Shown here: piece after piece, positions 50,341 through 59,797 of the stretch | Layout: every line of letters starts with the position of its first letter | Position numbering within the stretch: the stretch's first letter is position 1 | Translations under genes and position numbers: made by a program | The notes under the pieces: generated by a model | The model's input: only the letters and a program-made list of their open reading frames with translations | Database searches by the model: none | What the model was told of the DNA's origin: nothing | Source: Geosporobacter ferrireducens | GTDB taxonomy: Bacteria > Bacillota > Clostridia > Peptostreptococcales > Thermotaleaceae | Direction of reading: 5' to 3' | NCBI RefSeq assembly: GCF_001750685.1 | Contig: NZ_CP017269.1 | Coordinates: forward strand, 372,001 to 436,000 | DNA length: 64,000 nt

Positions 50341-51457
50341 ATATATAACAAAATGGATTAATATTAGTACTGGAAAAGCATATGTCTACATGACAGTGAT
50401 TGTCCGCTAGCTGTTTTTCTAAGCTTTTTGCATATAAACCACATGCATAATTTTCTGTATCAAAGTGGCCTGCATCGATTACAGGGATATCCAGCTGCTG
50501 CGCATATTGCGCTTCGTGATACTTCACATCTCCTGTTATGAAGCAATCACAACCCTCTTGATAGGCATTGTAAATAAACTCTGCCCCACTTCCGGTACAA
50601 AGTCCAACTTTTTTCACTATTTTGCTTTGATCTCCCATAATTTTTATAGTCTCTATTCCGAGTAGTCTCTTGAGTCTATTGCACAGTTCTAATAGCTTTT
50701 CAGGATTCTTCAAATAGCCCATTCTCCCTAATCCATTTTTCTCATACACATTTCCTAAAGGATACAAATCATAAGCAACTTCTTCATAGGGATGGGCGTG
50801 CAGCATCTTTTTAAGCGCTGTTTGTAAACAATCCTCAGCAATAATGGTTTCCACTCGAGATTCTTTTAACCGTTCCACTTCTCCAATGCTGCCAATATAA
50901 GGATTCGCACCCCTTAGCGGTCTAAAGGTACCTTCTCCTTTCACCTTAAATGAACAGTCACTATAGTTTCCAATAAATCCAGCACCTGCGCTGCATAATG
51001 CACTACGCACTTCCTCTTCATGAGATTCAGGTACAAAGACAACAATCTTAAAATACTTTCTCTGGTAGGTGTTGGTTAAAGATTTTATTTCTGACAATCC
51101 AATGTTAAACGCCAATAGATCATTAAGACCGCCATAAGCCATATCCAAGTTAGTATGGGCACAGTAGAGTAATATATCCTTTTGAATTAGAAAATAGATC
51201 ATTCTACCTAAAGGATCATCGGTTGTGAACTTTTTCATTGGCTTAAAAATCAATGGGTGATGGGCTACAATCATATCTATCCTTTTGGCATCCGCCTCCT
51301 GGAGAACAGCCTCTGTAACCTCTAAACATACCATAATCTTTTTTACTAGTTTATCAGGGTTGCCCAACTGTAAACCTACGTTATCCCATGATTCTGCCAA
51401 GTAAAGAGGTGCCTGCTTTTCAATTATTTCAATAATTTTTCTTCCTGATTCAGCCAT
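50339..51457 (-). CDS. Nif3-like dinuclear metal-centre protein (YqfO type)
   Basis: 372 aa. Typical elements are ESWDNVGLQLGNPDK, the metal-binding His in VAHHPLIFK and CAHTNLD, and HFDTENYACG at the C-terminus. The inserted PII-like domain of about 90 residues at residues 133-220 (KYFKIVVFVPESHEEEVRSA) marks the YqfO subfamily. Metal binding and hexamer formation are known for the family; the substrate is unsettled (GTP cyclohydrolase 1 type 2 is the historical name). It overlaps trmK by 34 bases. Confidence 0.93.
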   Translation of the reverse strand: MAESGRKIIEIIEKQAPLYLAESWDNVGLQLGNPDKLVKKIMVCLEVTEAVLQEADAKRIDMIVAHHPLIFKPMKKFTTDDPLGRMIYFLIQKDILLYCAHTNLDMAYGGLNDLLAFNIGLSEIKSLTNTYQRKYFKIVVFVPESHEEEVRSALCSAGAGFIGNYSDCSFKVKGEGTFRPLRGANPYIGSIGEVERLKESRVETIIAEDCLQTALKKMLHAHPYEEVAYDLYPLGNVYEKNGLGRMGYLKNPEKLLELCNRLKRLLGIETIKIMGDQSKIVKKVGLCTGSGAEFIYNAYQEGCDCFITGDVKYHEAQYAQQLDIPVIDAGHFDTENYACGLYAKSLEKQLADNHCHVDICFSSTNINPFCYI

Positions 51458-52137
51458 TGTAACACCTCTTCTAATTTTTCAAGCTTTTCCCTACAAGACA
51501 GTCTCTTTGCACAGCCTTCTTCACTACTTTGATCTTTCAATCCTTCGATAATCACCTTATTCTTTTGTATATGTTTTAAAAGAAACTCTCGAAGCAGCGG
51601 ATCCTTATTCTCTATCAGTTTGATGCCGATATCATAATATAGATCATCTGGAATCTCCTGATGCCCTTTTTGTACAACCATTATTTCATATATTCTATGA
51701 TCTTCTTTTACCAATTTTTCTTCAACAATTTGAAAGCTATTGTGTATCAGCCATTTTCTTAATTCATCCTGTGCAACCATAGGCTGCAGGATAAATGTAG
51801 TCACCGTTTGTACAATATCCGGTCGGGCATTCAACAAGTCTCGAATCAGCAGCCCACCCATTCCTGCAATAATTACCGTATCTACTTCTCCCGGCAATAA
51901 TACCTCTAACCCACTGCCTAGTCTTGTTTCGATATAGTTTTCCAAACCATGGGCTTTTATGGTGCTGTTGGCGCTGTTTAACGGTCCCCGATTAATATCT
52001 GCAGCGATTACCTTTCGAGCAATTTCATGATTAATCAAATAAACGGGTATATAACCATGATCTGTTCCAATATCCGCTACTACACTGTTATTCTTAACCA
52101 TTTGTGCAATTGCTAACAATCTGGGTTTTAGTTTCAT
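51424..52137 (-). CDS. trmK: tRNA (adenine(22)-N1)-methyltransferase TrmK
   Basis: Methylates N1 of A22 in tRNA. Class I Rossmann SAM-dependent enzyme: SAM loop VADIGTDHGYIPVYLI (about 20-35), AADINRGPLNSA, and catalytic-region VDTVIIAGMGGLLIRDLL. About 237 aa from ATG at 52135-52137 (GAGGA 6 bases upstream). The pairing with the Nif3-type gene is conserved in Firmicutes (yqfN-yqfO). Confidence 0.93.
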   Translation of the reverse strand: MKLKPRLLAIAQMVKNNSVVADIGTDHGYIPVYLINHEIARKVIAADINRGPLNSANSTIKAHGLENYIETRLGSGLEVLLPGEVDTVIIAGMGGLLIRDLLNARPDIVQTVTTFILQPMVAQDELRKWLIHNSFQIVEEKLVKEDHRIYEIMVVQKGHQEIPDDLYYDIGIKLIENKDPLLREFLLKHIQKNKVIIEGLKDQSSEEGCAKRLSCREKLEKLEEVLQWLNQEEKLLK

Positions 52138-52174
52138 GTTCATTCCTCACTATTTATATTCCATAAACAATCCT

Positions 52175-52897
52175 TTATTCCTTCTTTAAGTTTGGCAAAG
52201 CCATTACAAAGTCTAGTAAATCCTGATAGCTTCCTCTATATTCTGGACTGGGTTCCTTATTTTCCCTATTGATGATATTGTCTTCAATTAAAAATGTTTT
52301 CATACCCAGCTTTTCTGCTATGATGTCCTCTTGTACATCGTTGCCTACCATTATACATTCCTCAGACCTCTTCTCAATCTTCTGAAGAATTTCACTATAA
52401 AAATCTAAATTAGGTTTACAAAAGTGCATACTTTCATAATCTGTAATAAGAGAGAAATCATTTTCTTCTAGTCCGCTCCACTGAATGCGGTGCAAGATCG
52501 CTTGCCTGGGAAATAAAGGATTGGTAGCAACCACAAGGGTATAACCTTTTTCTTTTAAAATCTTGATAACCTCTACAACGATTTCTACTGGTTGGGTAGT
52601 GAATTTTAGATTTTGGAACTCTTCTTTATAGAATTCGTCAAGCACAGGCAGTAGGCTTTGAAAATCAGATTCAATTTTTTTAGCAAAGTCCTCCATAAAT
52701 ACTTCCTGATTGGTCTTAACTGCATCGACACTCCGAACCATACACTCGGTAGAATCAAGAATCATCTTTGGCAGTTTCTTTGGATCTACCAAATGTGCAC
52801 ATTTTTTCCCCAGAGCTTTAAAGTAATTGCTCATAAAAACATCTACATCCATTGGTAAAAGCGTACCGTCTAAATCAAATAATATCGTATTAATCAA
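52175..52897 (-). CDS. HAD-family phosphatase
   Basis: 240 aa haloacid dehalogenase-type hydrolase. Motif I LFDLDGTLLPMD (nucleophile Asp about 8, general acid Asp about 10), motif II VVATNPLF (T), motif III K in KPNLDFYSEI, motif IV GNDVQEDIIAEKLGM. A helical cap occupies about 20-95. Substrate not predictable. The start is TTG with AAAGGATG upstream. Adjacent to trmK but 31 bases apart; may be co-transcribed. Confidence 0.9.
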   Translation of the reverse strand: MINTILFDLDGTLLPMDVDVFMSNYFKALGKKCAHLVDPKKLPKMILDSTECMVRSVDAVKTNQEVFMEDFAKKIESDFQSLLPVLDEFYKEEFQNLKFTTQPVEIVVEVIKILKEKGYTLVVATNPLFPRQAILHRIQWSGLEENDFSLITDYESMHFCKPNLDFYSEILQKIEKRSEECIMVGNDVQEDIIAEKLGMKTFLIEDNIINRENKEPSPEYRGSYQDLLDFVMALPNLKKE

Positions 52898-52993
52898 TAG
52901 ATCGCATCCTTTCTATTATTGAACTCCAGCCAATAATTATCTACTATAAAAGAACATACTTTTACAAAAACTAATAGGAAGGGAGGTTATTTT

Positions 52994-53194
52994 ATGAATG
53001 AAAAGAAAACCCAATCCCATTCTATGACTCCTAATCCTAGTTTAGTTCATTTCAAATGGGGAGGTACAACTACTGAGTGGGAAGAAGAAGCCGATCAACT
53101 GATGAATTGTCTGCAGGATCAACTGGATTCTAAAGAAAATGATATTGTCAAAGAAAAAAAGATAGAATATGCCAAACAAAAACAATATTGGTAA
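52994..53194 (+). CDS. Small hypothetical protein, 66 aa
   Basis: 66 aa with a strong SD (GGGAGG, 7 bases before ATG). Polar, acidic helix in the middle (TEWEEEADQLMNCLQDQLDS) and a basic tail (KEKKIEYAKQKQYW). No membrane segment or known motif. It sits between the divergent HAD gene and the convergent rpoD. Stand-alone small gene, unknown function. Confidence 0.65.
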   Translation: MNEKKTQSHSMTPNPSLVHFKWGGTTTEWEEEADQLMNCLQDQLDSKENDIVKEKKIEYAKQKQYW

Positions 53195-53259
53195 AATATC
53201 TATTTGCTTAAGTTATACTAAATTCTTGTACTTTATTTTAATAGATACTCTAGTCAATT

Positions 53260-53292
53260 ATAAAGATTCGCTCCATTAGAGCGAATCTTTAT
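53260..53292 (-). terminator. rpoD terminator
   Basis: Perfect 14-base stem (53260-53273 with 53279-53292) and 5-base loop. The stem includes the rpoD stop codon. It is strong in pairing but has a weak U tract on the minus strand (the stem ends UUUAU). Confidence 0.75.
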
Positions 53293-54407
53293 TCTAAATA
53301 ATCTTTTAGTTTTTTACTTCTGCTAGGATGGCGAAGCTTGCGAAGAGCCTTTGCTTCAATTTGTCTAATTCTTTCTCTTGTAACATCAAATTTCTTCCCA
53401 ACCTCTTCTAAAGTCCTAGCCCTTCCATCATCTAAACCAAATCTCAGACGTAATACCTTCTGCTCACGGGGCGTAAGTGTATCCAGTACTTCTATTAGCT
53501 GCTCCTTTAACATAGAAAACGCAGCAGCTTCCGCAGGGGCAGGCGCATCATCATCAGGAATAAAATCACCCAAATGGCTGTCTTCTTCTTCACCAATAGG
53601 TGTTTCTAGCGATACGGGTTCTTGTGCAATTTTTAATATTTCCCGAACTTTTTCCACTGGCAAATCCATTTCTTTAGCGATTTCTTCAGGACGAGGTTCT
53701 CTACCTAATTCTTGCAGCAGCTGTCTGGATATACGAATCAGCTTATTAATTGTCTCAACCATGTGTACGGGAATTCTAATCGTTCTTGCCTGATCAGCTA
53801 TGGCCCGAGTAATTGCTTGTCTAATCCACCAAGTTGCATAAGTACTAAACTTATACCCTTTTCTCCAATCAAACTTTTCAACAGCTTTAATCAATCCCAA
53901 GTTCCCTTCCTGGATTAAATCTAGGAATAGCATTCCTCTCCCTACATATCTTTTTGCAATACTGACAACCAAACGAAGGTTTGCTTCACACAATCTTTTC
54001 TTTGCCTCATCATCACCTTGTTCCATCTTCTTCGCCAATTCTATTTCTTCTTCTGCAGAAAGCAAGGGAACTTTACCTATTTCCTTAAGATACATTCTTA
54101 CGGGATCATCTATATTAATACCTTTGGGTATAGAAATATCTAAATCAACAATTTCTTCTGTCTCGGGTATGTCATCAATCTCTTCTGCTTCTGGTATATC
54201 ATCTAAATCTTCATCATCACGCTCACCAACAATATCAATACCCATAGATGCTAAGTTGTCATAAACTTCTTCTACTTGTTCTTTATCTAATTCAATTTCT
54301 TCTAATGTGTTCATAATTTCATTGTATGTTAATATACCTCTTTTTTTTCCTTTGTCTATTAATGTTTTTACCGACTCAACTTTTTGTTCTTCAACTTTCT
54401 TACTCAC
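53289..54407 (-). CDS. rpoD: Principal (housekeeping) sigma factor RpoD/SigA
   Basis: Primary sigma-70 factor. Region 1.1 acidic tail is followed by region 1.2 ([22 protein letters not shown]), 2.3-2.4 ([32 protein letters not shown], the -10 reading helix), region 3 ([15 protein letters not shown]) and 4.2 ([31 protein letters not shown], reading the -35). 372 aa. GTG start with AAGGAGG 8 bases upstream. It is transcribed after dnaG, the standard macromolecular-synthesis operon arrangement. Confidence 0.98.
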   Translation of the reverse strand: MSKKVEEQKVESVKTLIDKGKKRGILTYNEIMNTLEEIELDKEQVEEVYDNLASMGIDIVGERDDEDLDDIPEAEEIDDIPETEEIVDLDISIPKGINIDDPVRMYLKEIGKVPLLSAEEEIELAKKMEQGDDEAKKRLCEANLRLVVSIAKRYVGRGMLFLDLIQEGNLGLIKAVEKFDWRKGYKFSTYATWWIRQAITRAIADQARTIRIPVHMVETINKLIRISRQLLQELGREPRPEEIAKEMDLPVEKVREILKIAQEPVSLETPIGEEEDSHLGDFIPDDDAPAPAEAAAFSMLKEQLIEVLDTLTPREQKVLRLRFGLDDGRARTLEEVGKKFDVTRERIRQIEAKALRKLRHPSRSKKLKDYLE

Positions 54408-54432
54408 TGACTTCCCCTCCTTTCTTGCTTTT

Positions 54433-56280
54433 CTATAAGTGTTTGAGCTCCTTCAATATTTTTTCCAGTTGTATGCATAATTCCCTTATCCTCGCTATCT
54501 CCATTTGAGATTTATTTTCTTTCTTTTCCATTTCTTTTAATTCTGTTTCAATATCCTTTTTCCTTTTCATGAGATCAAATTTTTGTATTTGGTTCATAAA
54601 ATCAATCAGTGCTTTCTGGGTATTATCCTCTGGTATAATTACCTTTTTTATATTATGAAGTATCGTAATCTCATTAATATCTAATTGATTCATTAAGGAA
54701 TCCATATCTATAACGTCCATATCTTCATAAGCACGGGCAACGAGCTTTGCAATCTTCTTATGAACAGGATCAGTAAAATTAAGCTCTGGAAAGGTGCTTA
54801 CCACATTATTAAAGTACTGTTTGTTCATAAGCATTAATTTCAAAATGCCTCTTTCTGCTTCAAGATAGCCTAATTTTTCTGTCGGCTGTATGGATTCAAT
54901 ATTATATTTATTAGTATGCCTTTCAAATTTACTTCTATGCTTTTCTCCACTTACTATAGGTTTATGCATTTTTACTGGTTGATTATACCTATTATTGCCA
55001 TATATTTCCGTTTTTATAGCATCTTCAGATATTTGCGCTTCTATTGAAATTTTCTTGATATAGGCATCAACCTCTACAGGGCTTTTCAATTGTTTAATAA
55101 TTTCTGCGATTGCTTTTACAAATTTAATCCTACCCTCAATCGTAGTTAAATCATTTTCTTTTTTTACCAACGTAATCTTATAATCAATTAGTGAAAGTGC
55201 CCCTTCTAGTTCGTCTAAAAAGACTTTCTTTCCTTTTTTTGTTATGATTTCATCAGGGTCCTTTCCCTGAGTGAAAATAACTACCTTTACATCACAGCCT
55301 GCTTCTCCGAGTACCTCTAGTCCTCGTAACGCAGCAGCTTGTCCTGCACTATCCCCATCATAAGCAATATATACCTCATCTGTATATCGCTTTAAAAGAG
55401 CTGCCTGTTCCTTTGTCAGTGCTGTTCCTAAGGAAGCAACAACATTGGAAATTCCACGCTGGCTTAGGGAAATAACATCCATATACCCTTCAACAACAAT
55501 CATTCGTTTTTCTTTTCCAAGCACTTTTTTTGCAGTATTTAAACCATATAGATTTCTTCCTTTGTTAAATACAGATGTTTCAGGAGAATTAAGATACTTA
55601 GGCTGCTCATCCCCAAGCGCTCTCCCACCAAAACCGATTACTTTTCCAGTCGTATTAATAATTGGAAAAATGATTCGATTACGAAAGCGGTCATAGCATC
55701 CATCCTTCTGATTTCGCTTTAATACCAAGCCTGCCGAAAGTATCATCTCTTGTGTATATCCTTTTTTTAGGAGATAATTGTTTAAGGCTTCCCACTGATT
55801 CTCTGCATAACCTAATCCAAATTTTTTTATTGTACTAAGGTCGACTTTTCTTTCTTTTAAATATTCTAGACCCTTATTTTCTTTCTTTATCAGATTGCTG
55901 TAAAAGAACAATGCTGCTTCTCGATTCATCTCGTATATTCGGTTTCTATTCTCAAATTCTTTCTTTTCTTCTTTTGATGAAGCCTCTTCAATACGTATTC
56001 CAGCCTTTTCACCTAATGTAGTCACCGCATCGATAAAGTCAAGATTCTCCATCTTCATAATGAAATTAATGATATCGCCGCCCTCACCGCATCCAAAACA
56101 ATGATACAACTGCTTTTCCTCTGATACAATAAAGGAAGGTGTTTTTTCATGGTGAAAGGGGCATAATCCTTTATAGTTGCTTCCTGCTTTTTTCAAGTTG
56201 ACATACTTTGAGACTGCTTCTACGATATCACTTCTATTTCTTATTTCTTCAATTAATCCTTCATGTAGATTTATACCCAT
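54433..56280 (-). CDS. dnaG: DNA primase DnaG
   Basis: Synthesises RNA primers. CHC2 zinc ribbon at about 37-61 ([11 protein letters not shown] and [13 protein letters not shown]), then the RNA polymerase domain and the TOPRIM core ([14 protein letters not shown] and [13 protein letters not shown]). The C-terminal 150 residues should contact DnaB. About 615 aa from the ATG at 56278-56280 (SD GGTGAT); a GTG three codons earlier (56289) is also possible. rpoD begins 26 bases after its stop. Confidence 0.97.
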   Translation of the reverse strand: MGINLHEGLIEEIRNRSDIVEAVSKYVNLKKAGSNYKGLCPFHHEKTPSFIVSEEKQLYHCFGCGEGGDIINFIMKMENLDFIDAVTTLGEKAGIRIEEASSKEEKKEFENRNRIYEMNREAALFFYSNLIKKENKGLEYLKERKVDLSTIKKFGLGYAENQWEALNNYLLKKGYTQEMILSAGLVLKRNQKDGCYDRFRNRIIFPIINTTGKVIGFGGRALGDEQPKYLNSPETSVFNKGRNLYGLNTAKKVLGKEKRMIVVEGYMDVISLSQRGISNVVASLGTALTKEQAALLKRYTDEVYIAYDGDSAGQAAALRGLEVLGEAGCDVKVVIFTQGKDPDEIITKKGKKVFLDELEGALSLIDYKITLVKKENDLTTIEGRIKFVKAIAEIIKQLKSPVEVDAYIKKISIEAQISEDAIKTEIYGNNRYNQPVKMHKPIVSGEKHRSKFERHTNKYNIESIQPTEKLGYLEAERGILKLMLMNKQYFNNVVSTFPELNFTDPVHKKIAKLVARAYEDMDVIDMDSLMNQLDINEITILHNIKKVIIPEDNTQKALIDFMNQIQKFDLMKRKKDIETELKEMEKKENKSQMEIARIRELCIQLEKILKELKHL

Positions 56281-56361
56281 ATTTATCACCCATATAATCC
56301 TTTTAGTAATGTTTCTCCATTTTTAACGAATTTCCTCCTTAGCAGGAAATTAAATCCCTAT

Positions 56362-56820
56362 CTATAGAAGAGAATTATATAGTGACTGCTTCAGCATCTT
56401 TTCATAGTTAATGAGAAATTGACGATCTTCGCTGTTAGAACGCTTTGCCGGTCCTTTTACTTTCCCCCCGGCTCTCATTATTTTTTGGTTCATATGTCTT
56501 TTATATAGTAATAAATCAATATTCTCTGCTGTATATTGCATGCCTCTACTAGACATGCATAAAGCTTCCTTCATTAATACAATAGAAGCTAAGCCATAGT
56601 CGTCTGTAATGACTACATCTCCCTTCTTTACTCTATTGATGATCTCCATATCTACTGATTGATCTCTATGATCTACAACAACATACTCTGAGAAACCATC
56701 AGACTTTGTCAGGTGGCATATACTCAAAACCATGATTACCTGTAAATCATATTTTTTTGAAACCTCGACAATTTCCCCTTTAACAGGACAAGCATCTCCA
56801 TCGACATAAATTATCATCAT
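56362..56820 (-). CDS. YaiI/YqxD (UPF0178) family protein
   Basis: 152 aa with the family's metal-like motif pattern: IIYVDGDACPVKGEI at the start, VVDHRDQSVDMEIINRVKKGDVVITDDYGLA in the centre, and MSSRGMQYT. PIN-like-fold family whose activity is uncertain. In Bacillus yqxD is located close to dnaG, as here. It precedes dnaG by 72 bases. Confidence 0.9.
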   Translation of the reverse strand: MMIIYVDGDACPVKGEIVEVSKKYDLQVIMVLSICHLTKSDGFSEYVVVDHRDQSVDMEIINRVKKGDVVITDDYGLASIVLMKEALCMSSRGMQYTAENIDLLLYKRHMNQKIMRAGGKVKGPAKRSNSEDRQFLINYEKMLKQSLYNSLL

Positions 56821-56917
56821 ATCATCCTTAATCTTTCGCGATTCTCATTATTCGACATATATCATCAGTAATCCTTCTAAAAAAAATAAAAAGTTAAGTA
56901 CAGAATTTTCAAAATCT

Positions 56918-57922
56918 CTATTTCCACACAGTAGGCACAAAAATATCCATATATTTCTGTATTGCATACCTGTCTGTCATTCCGGCAATATAATCTTTTA
57001 CAGTTTCCTGAATGCCAAATTCCTCAATCCTCTGTCCCATTTCCTCTGGCAGTCTGTCACAATTTTTTAAAAAGTAATGGTATAGCTCTTGGATAATATG
57101 CTGAGCTTTTTCCTCTTCCCTTTTGGCTTTCTTATTCAGATATACATTTTCAAACATAAAAGCGCGAAGCTTATCTATATAAAACAATTTTTCTCTGCTT
57201 TGAGAAAGTTTAGGCTGATGAATACTATGGTGAATTAAGTCCATGATCATCGTATGAATACGATCACTATGTGTTGCGCCTAAATTCTCCAAACAGTCTT
57301 TCGGTAGGTCTTCATATTTTAAAACACCGGCACGGATTGCATCATCAATGTCATGATTGATATATGCGATACGATCACTAATCTTAACAATTTGACCTTC
57401 CAGTGTAGCTGGTCTGTCCGCTCCTGTATGGTGCAGAATTCCATCCCTTACTTCAAAAGTTAAATTGAGTCCATACCCCCGTTTCCCTTTTTCCAGATGA
57501 TCTACTACACGCAGACTTTGCTCATTATGATGGAACCCCATTGGATGCACTTCATTTAAAATTCTTTCTCCGCTGTGTCCAAAGGGTGTATGTCCTAAAT
57601 CATGTCCCAGGGCAATCGCTTCCGTCAAATCCTCATTTAATTGCAATGCTCTTGCAATCGTTCTGGATATTTGTGCAACTTCCAATGTGTGGGTTAATCT
57701 GGTACGGTAATGATCTCCTTCTGGTGATAAAAATACTTGTGTTTTATGCTTTAAACGTCGAAAGGCCTTGGCATGTAATATCCTATCCCGATCCCTCTGA
57801 AATTCAGTTCTTACTTCACAAAGAGCTTCTGTAAGTCTTCTCCCCTTTGTATGCTGTGATCGTGCAGCATAGGGAGAAAATCTCTCTTCTTCATATTTTT
57901 CAGTGATTTCACGAAACAACAT
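56918..57922 (-). CDS. dgt: Deoxyguanosinetriphosphate triphosphohydrolase (dGTPase-like)
   Basis: 334 aa. HD-domain dNTP triphosphohydrolase: AFRRLKHKTQVF, then the metal-site THTLEVAQISRTIARAL and the H..HD..H..D set including ALGHDLGHTPFGHSGERIL, HHNEQSLRVV, and SDRIAYINHDIDDAIRAG. Ordinary length. A possible promoter TTGACG-17-TATTTA lies at 57940-57968, immediately before the SD. Confidence 0.92.
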   Translation of the reverse strand: MLFREITEKYEEERFSPYAARSQHTKGRRLTEALCEVRTEFQRDRDRILHAKAFRRLKHKTQVFLSPEGDHYRTRLTHTLEVAQISRTIARALQLNEDLTEAIALGHDLGHTPFGHSGERILNEVHPMGFHHNEQSLRVVDHLEKGKRGYGLNLTFEVRDGILHHTGADRPATLEGQIVKISDRIAYINHDIDDAIRAGVLKYEDLPKDCLENLGATHSDRIHTMIMDLIHHSIHQPKLSQSREKLFYIDKLRAFMFENVYLNKKAKREEEKAQHIIQELYHYFLKNCDRLPEEMGQRIEEFGIQETVKDYIAGMTDRYAIQKYMDIFVPTVWK

Positions 57923-58260
57923 AGTTTTTCCCTCGCATATAAATAGTTCTTTGGCTGCATTCCGTCAAAAACTTATCTGAATATACAAGTTTGTCCCTTA
58001 CTTTGTCGATAGCACATTCATTTTAGTAAAAATTATCTTACCTTATTATATATACCACAATTATGTTTTTATTCCTTCTGGATAGCGAACATTTTTTCGG
58101 TTAAAAAGGGTATGACTTATCGCCATACCCTTTAAACTATTTATTCTTAATAACTGTTCTAGCCAACTACACAGAATATAAATAATCCAAATCAATAATT
58201 GAATTCCTATTAAATAAAATCGTTATTACTACTTTCTAAAATGGATAATTTCATTTTAAA
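57923..58260. other. Intergenic gap between dgt and the desulfhydrase gene
   Basis: 338 AT-rich bases. It holds the candidate dgt promoter near 57940-57968 and one strong hairpin at 58105-58133 (see separate entry). I see no reading frame with a proper SD and no RNA motif. Confidence 0.6.
58105..58133 (-). terminator. Hairpin downstream of the desulfhydrase-like gene
   Basis: AAAGGGTATG (58105-58114) and CATACCCTTT (58124-58133) form a perfect 10-base stem with a 9-base loop and minus-strand UUUUUAA, about 130 bases after the gene's stop. It is probably its terminator, although the distance is unusual. Confidence 0.65.
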
Positions 58261-59292
58261 TTACTCTACGATTGTAACATGGCCCATCAGCTCTTTCTCA
58301 AATTCCACACGGTGGTGTTTGGTATAAAACCCAGGCATACCACCTGTATGAAGCAAGATTATCTTTTCACCTTTCTTAATCTTTCCTTCTTCAATCATAT
58401 CCAATACGCCCGCAAATACTTTTCCTGTATAGCATGGATCCAGTAATATAGCTTCCGACCTTGCCATACGATAAATAGCCTGGCGAACAGTAGAATCAGA
58501 ATTGTTATAGGCTCCTCTTGTATATCCTGTTTCAATATTGAAATCCTTACGGCATGCGTCTATTGAAAGATTGTACTCTTCCTTTGCATTTTCAAAATAC
58601 TCAACGATTCGCCTATCATGATAATCATTGAAAGGAAGAATAGCAATGCCTGTGATTCCCAAAGGTGAACCTTCGTTCTTGAGACCACAGTAAAGGCCTA
58701 AGTAAGTTCCCATGCTGCCCACACCAGTTACAACAGTGGCGTCTTCAATACCTAACTTTTGGGCTTGAGCTGTAATCTCTACTGCACATTCATAATATCC
58801 CATCATTCCCACTACGTCGCTGCCACCAAGAGGTATTTCATATACTGTTTCACCCATATCTTCATATCTGGCTTTGACAGTTGCCACGGTTTCCGCAAGC
58901 TGCTCATCCTTATCACGACCATCATTCTTCTTCATAACAACCTCTGCATTCAAGATGCCATCCAAAAGGATATTTGCACTAATTTCACCAGGATACTCAT
59001 CAACACATACAATAGCGCATTTCATACCGTACTTTGCTGCCACTGCTGCTGTAAGGCGCCCGTGGTTTGTTTGTGCTCCGCCTACAGTAAGTAGTGTTGT
59101 AGCACCTTTCTGAATAGCATCATAAAGAATGTATTCAAGCTTGCGCAGCTTATTTCCGCCTGCACCAAACAAAGTAAGGTCATCCCGTTTAATGAACAGT
59201 TCCACTCCTAGTTCTTTTGAAAGTGTTGGAAGATAGTTAATCGGTGTCGGTTGTGGATCTAAAAATGAGATCTTTTCTCTTTTTACTAACAT
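58261..59292 (-). CDS. PLP-dependent D-cysteine desulfhydrase / ACC deaminase family enzyme
   Basis: About 343 aa, fold type II PLP enzyme. The lysine that carries PLP is in FGAGGNKLRKLEYIL (about 44-58); the Ser/Gln loop VGGAQTNHGRLTAAVAAKYG (about 70-89) and the phosphate-binding VVTGVGSMGTYLGL (about 189-202) follow, and LLDPCYTGKVFAG near the end. D-cysteine desulfhydrase (DcyD) and ACC deaminase are hard to separate by sequence. The start is the ATG at 59290-59292 with GGAGG 9 bases upstream. It is inserted between dgt and ppdK, which are otherwise part of a conserved neighbourhood. Confidence 0.88.
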   Translation of the reverse strand: MLVKREKISFLDPQPTPINYLPTLSKELGVELFIKRDDLTLFGAGGNKLRKLEYILYDAIQKGATTLLTVGGAQTNHGRLTAAVAAKYGMKCAIVCVDEYPGEISANILLDGILNAEVVMKKNDGRDKDEQLAETVATVKARYEDMGETVYEIPLGGSDVVGMMGYYECAVEITAQAQKLGIEDATVVTGVGSMGTYLGLYCGLKNEGSPLGITGIAILPFNDYHDRRIVEYFENAKEEYNLSIDACRKDFNIETGYTRGAYNNSDSTVRQAIYRMARSEAILLDPCYTGKVFAGVLDMIEEGKIKKGEKIILLHTGGMPGFYTKHHRVEFEKELMGHVTIVE

Positions 59293-59301
59293 GGCTATCA
59301 A

Positions 59302-59797
59302 CCTCCGTATATTTTTTTAATATTGTCATATAAATAGATTCTTACAATATCTAAAGAGGCGTCACATTTTAAGTAGCCATAACTTAAAATGTAACACCTT
59401 AAATTACGTTCGCGACACTTTAAACTAAAATATTATTTACCTGGGCCTGACCCACCGCTATCAAAATAGACCAATCTCCATTTTTCACTATTATGGAACA
59501 CTTTTTACAATTCAACTAATTCAACACAACTAAAAAGGTTTCCTTCCTTTTATATATGTATTTTTTGTTTAGGGTATCTTTCATGATAGCATTGAATAAA
59601 TAATTATATTGAACAGAGTGATATCTTATAATGATAAAAACATGAATGGTGTTCCATAATACATATTTTTGCCGATGTTTTTTGTTCCAAAATACTAATA
59701 ATTTTAAAAAATTAGGTATTGCCTATAGATTTATCTAAAGACAATACCCATACATCATTTTTTATATATCCTATCTAATCATTGATATTTCAACATT
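59302..59797. other. 496-base gap with inverted repeats, possible insertion-sequence debris
   Basis: Contains an 11-base palindrome (ACATTTTAAGT at 59364-59374 and ACTTAAAATGT at 59382-59392), and a 13-base inverted pair TATTATGGAACAC (59489-59501) / GTGTTCCATAATA (59649-59661) bounding 173 bases. The minus strand near 59420-59470 reads a short end of a possible protein (VYFDSGGSGPGK then stop) beside GTGTCGCGAACG, which resembles transposon-end debris of IS21-like type to my eye. Otherwise AT-rich. No complete gene. Confidence 0.45.
59703..59748 (-). terminator. ppdK terminator
   Basis: GGTATTG (59715-59721) and CAATACC (59742-59748) pair and the inner AGAT/ATCT extends the stem; on the minus strand TAA and a run of six U follow. 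It lies about 50 bases after the ppdK stop. Confidence 0.85.

Noticed and set aside
54408..54432. Possible rpoD-specific promoter in the 25-base dnaG-rpoD gap.
   Set aside because: Too short for a promoter; rpoD must be transcribed from within or before dnaG.
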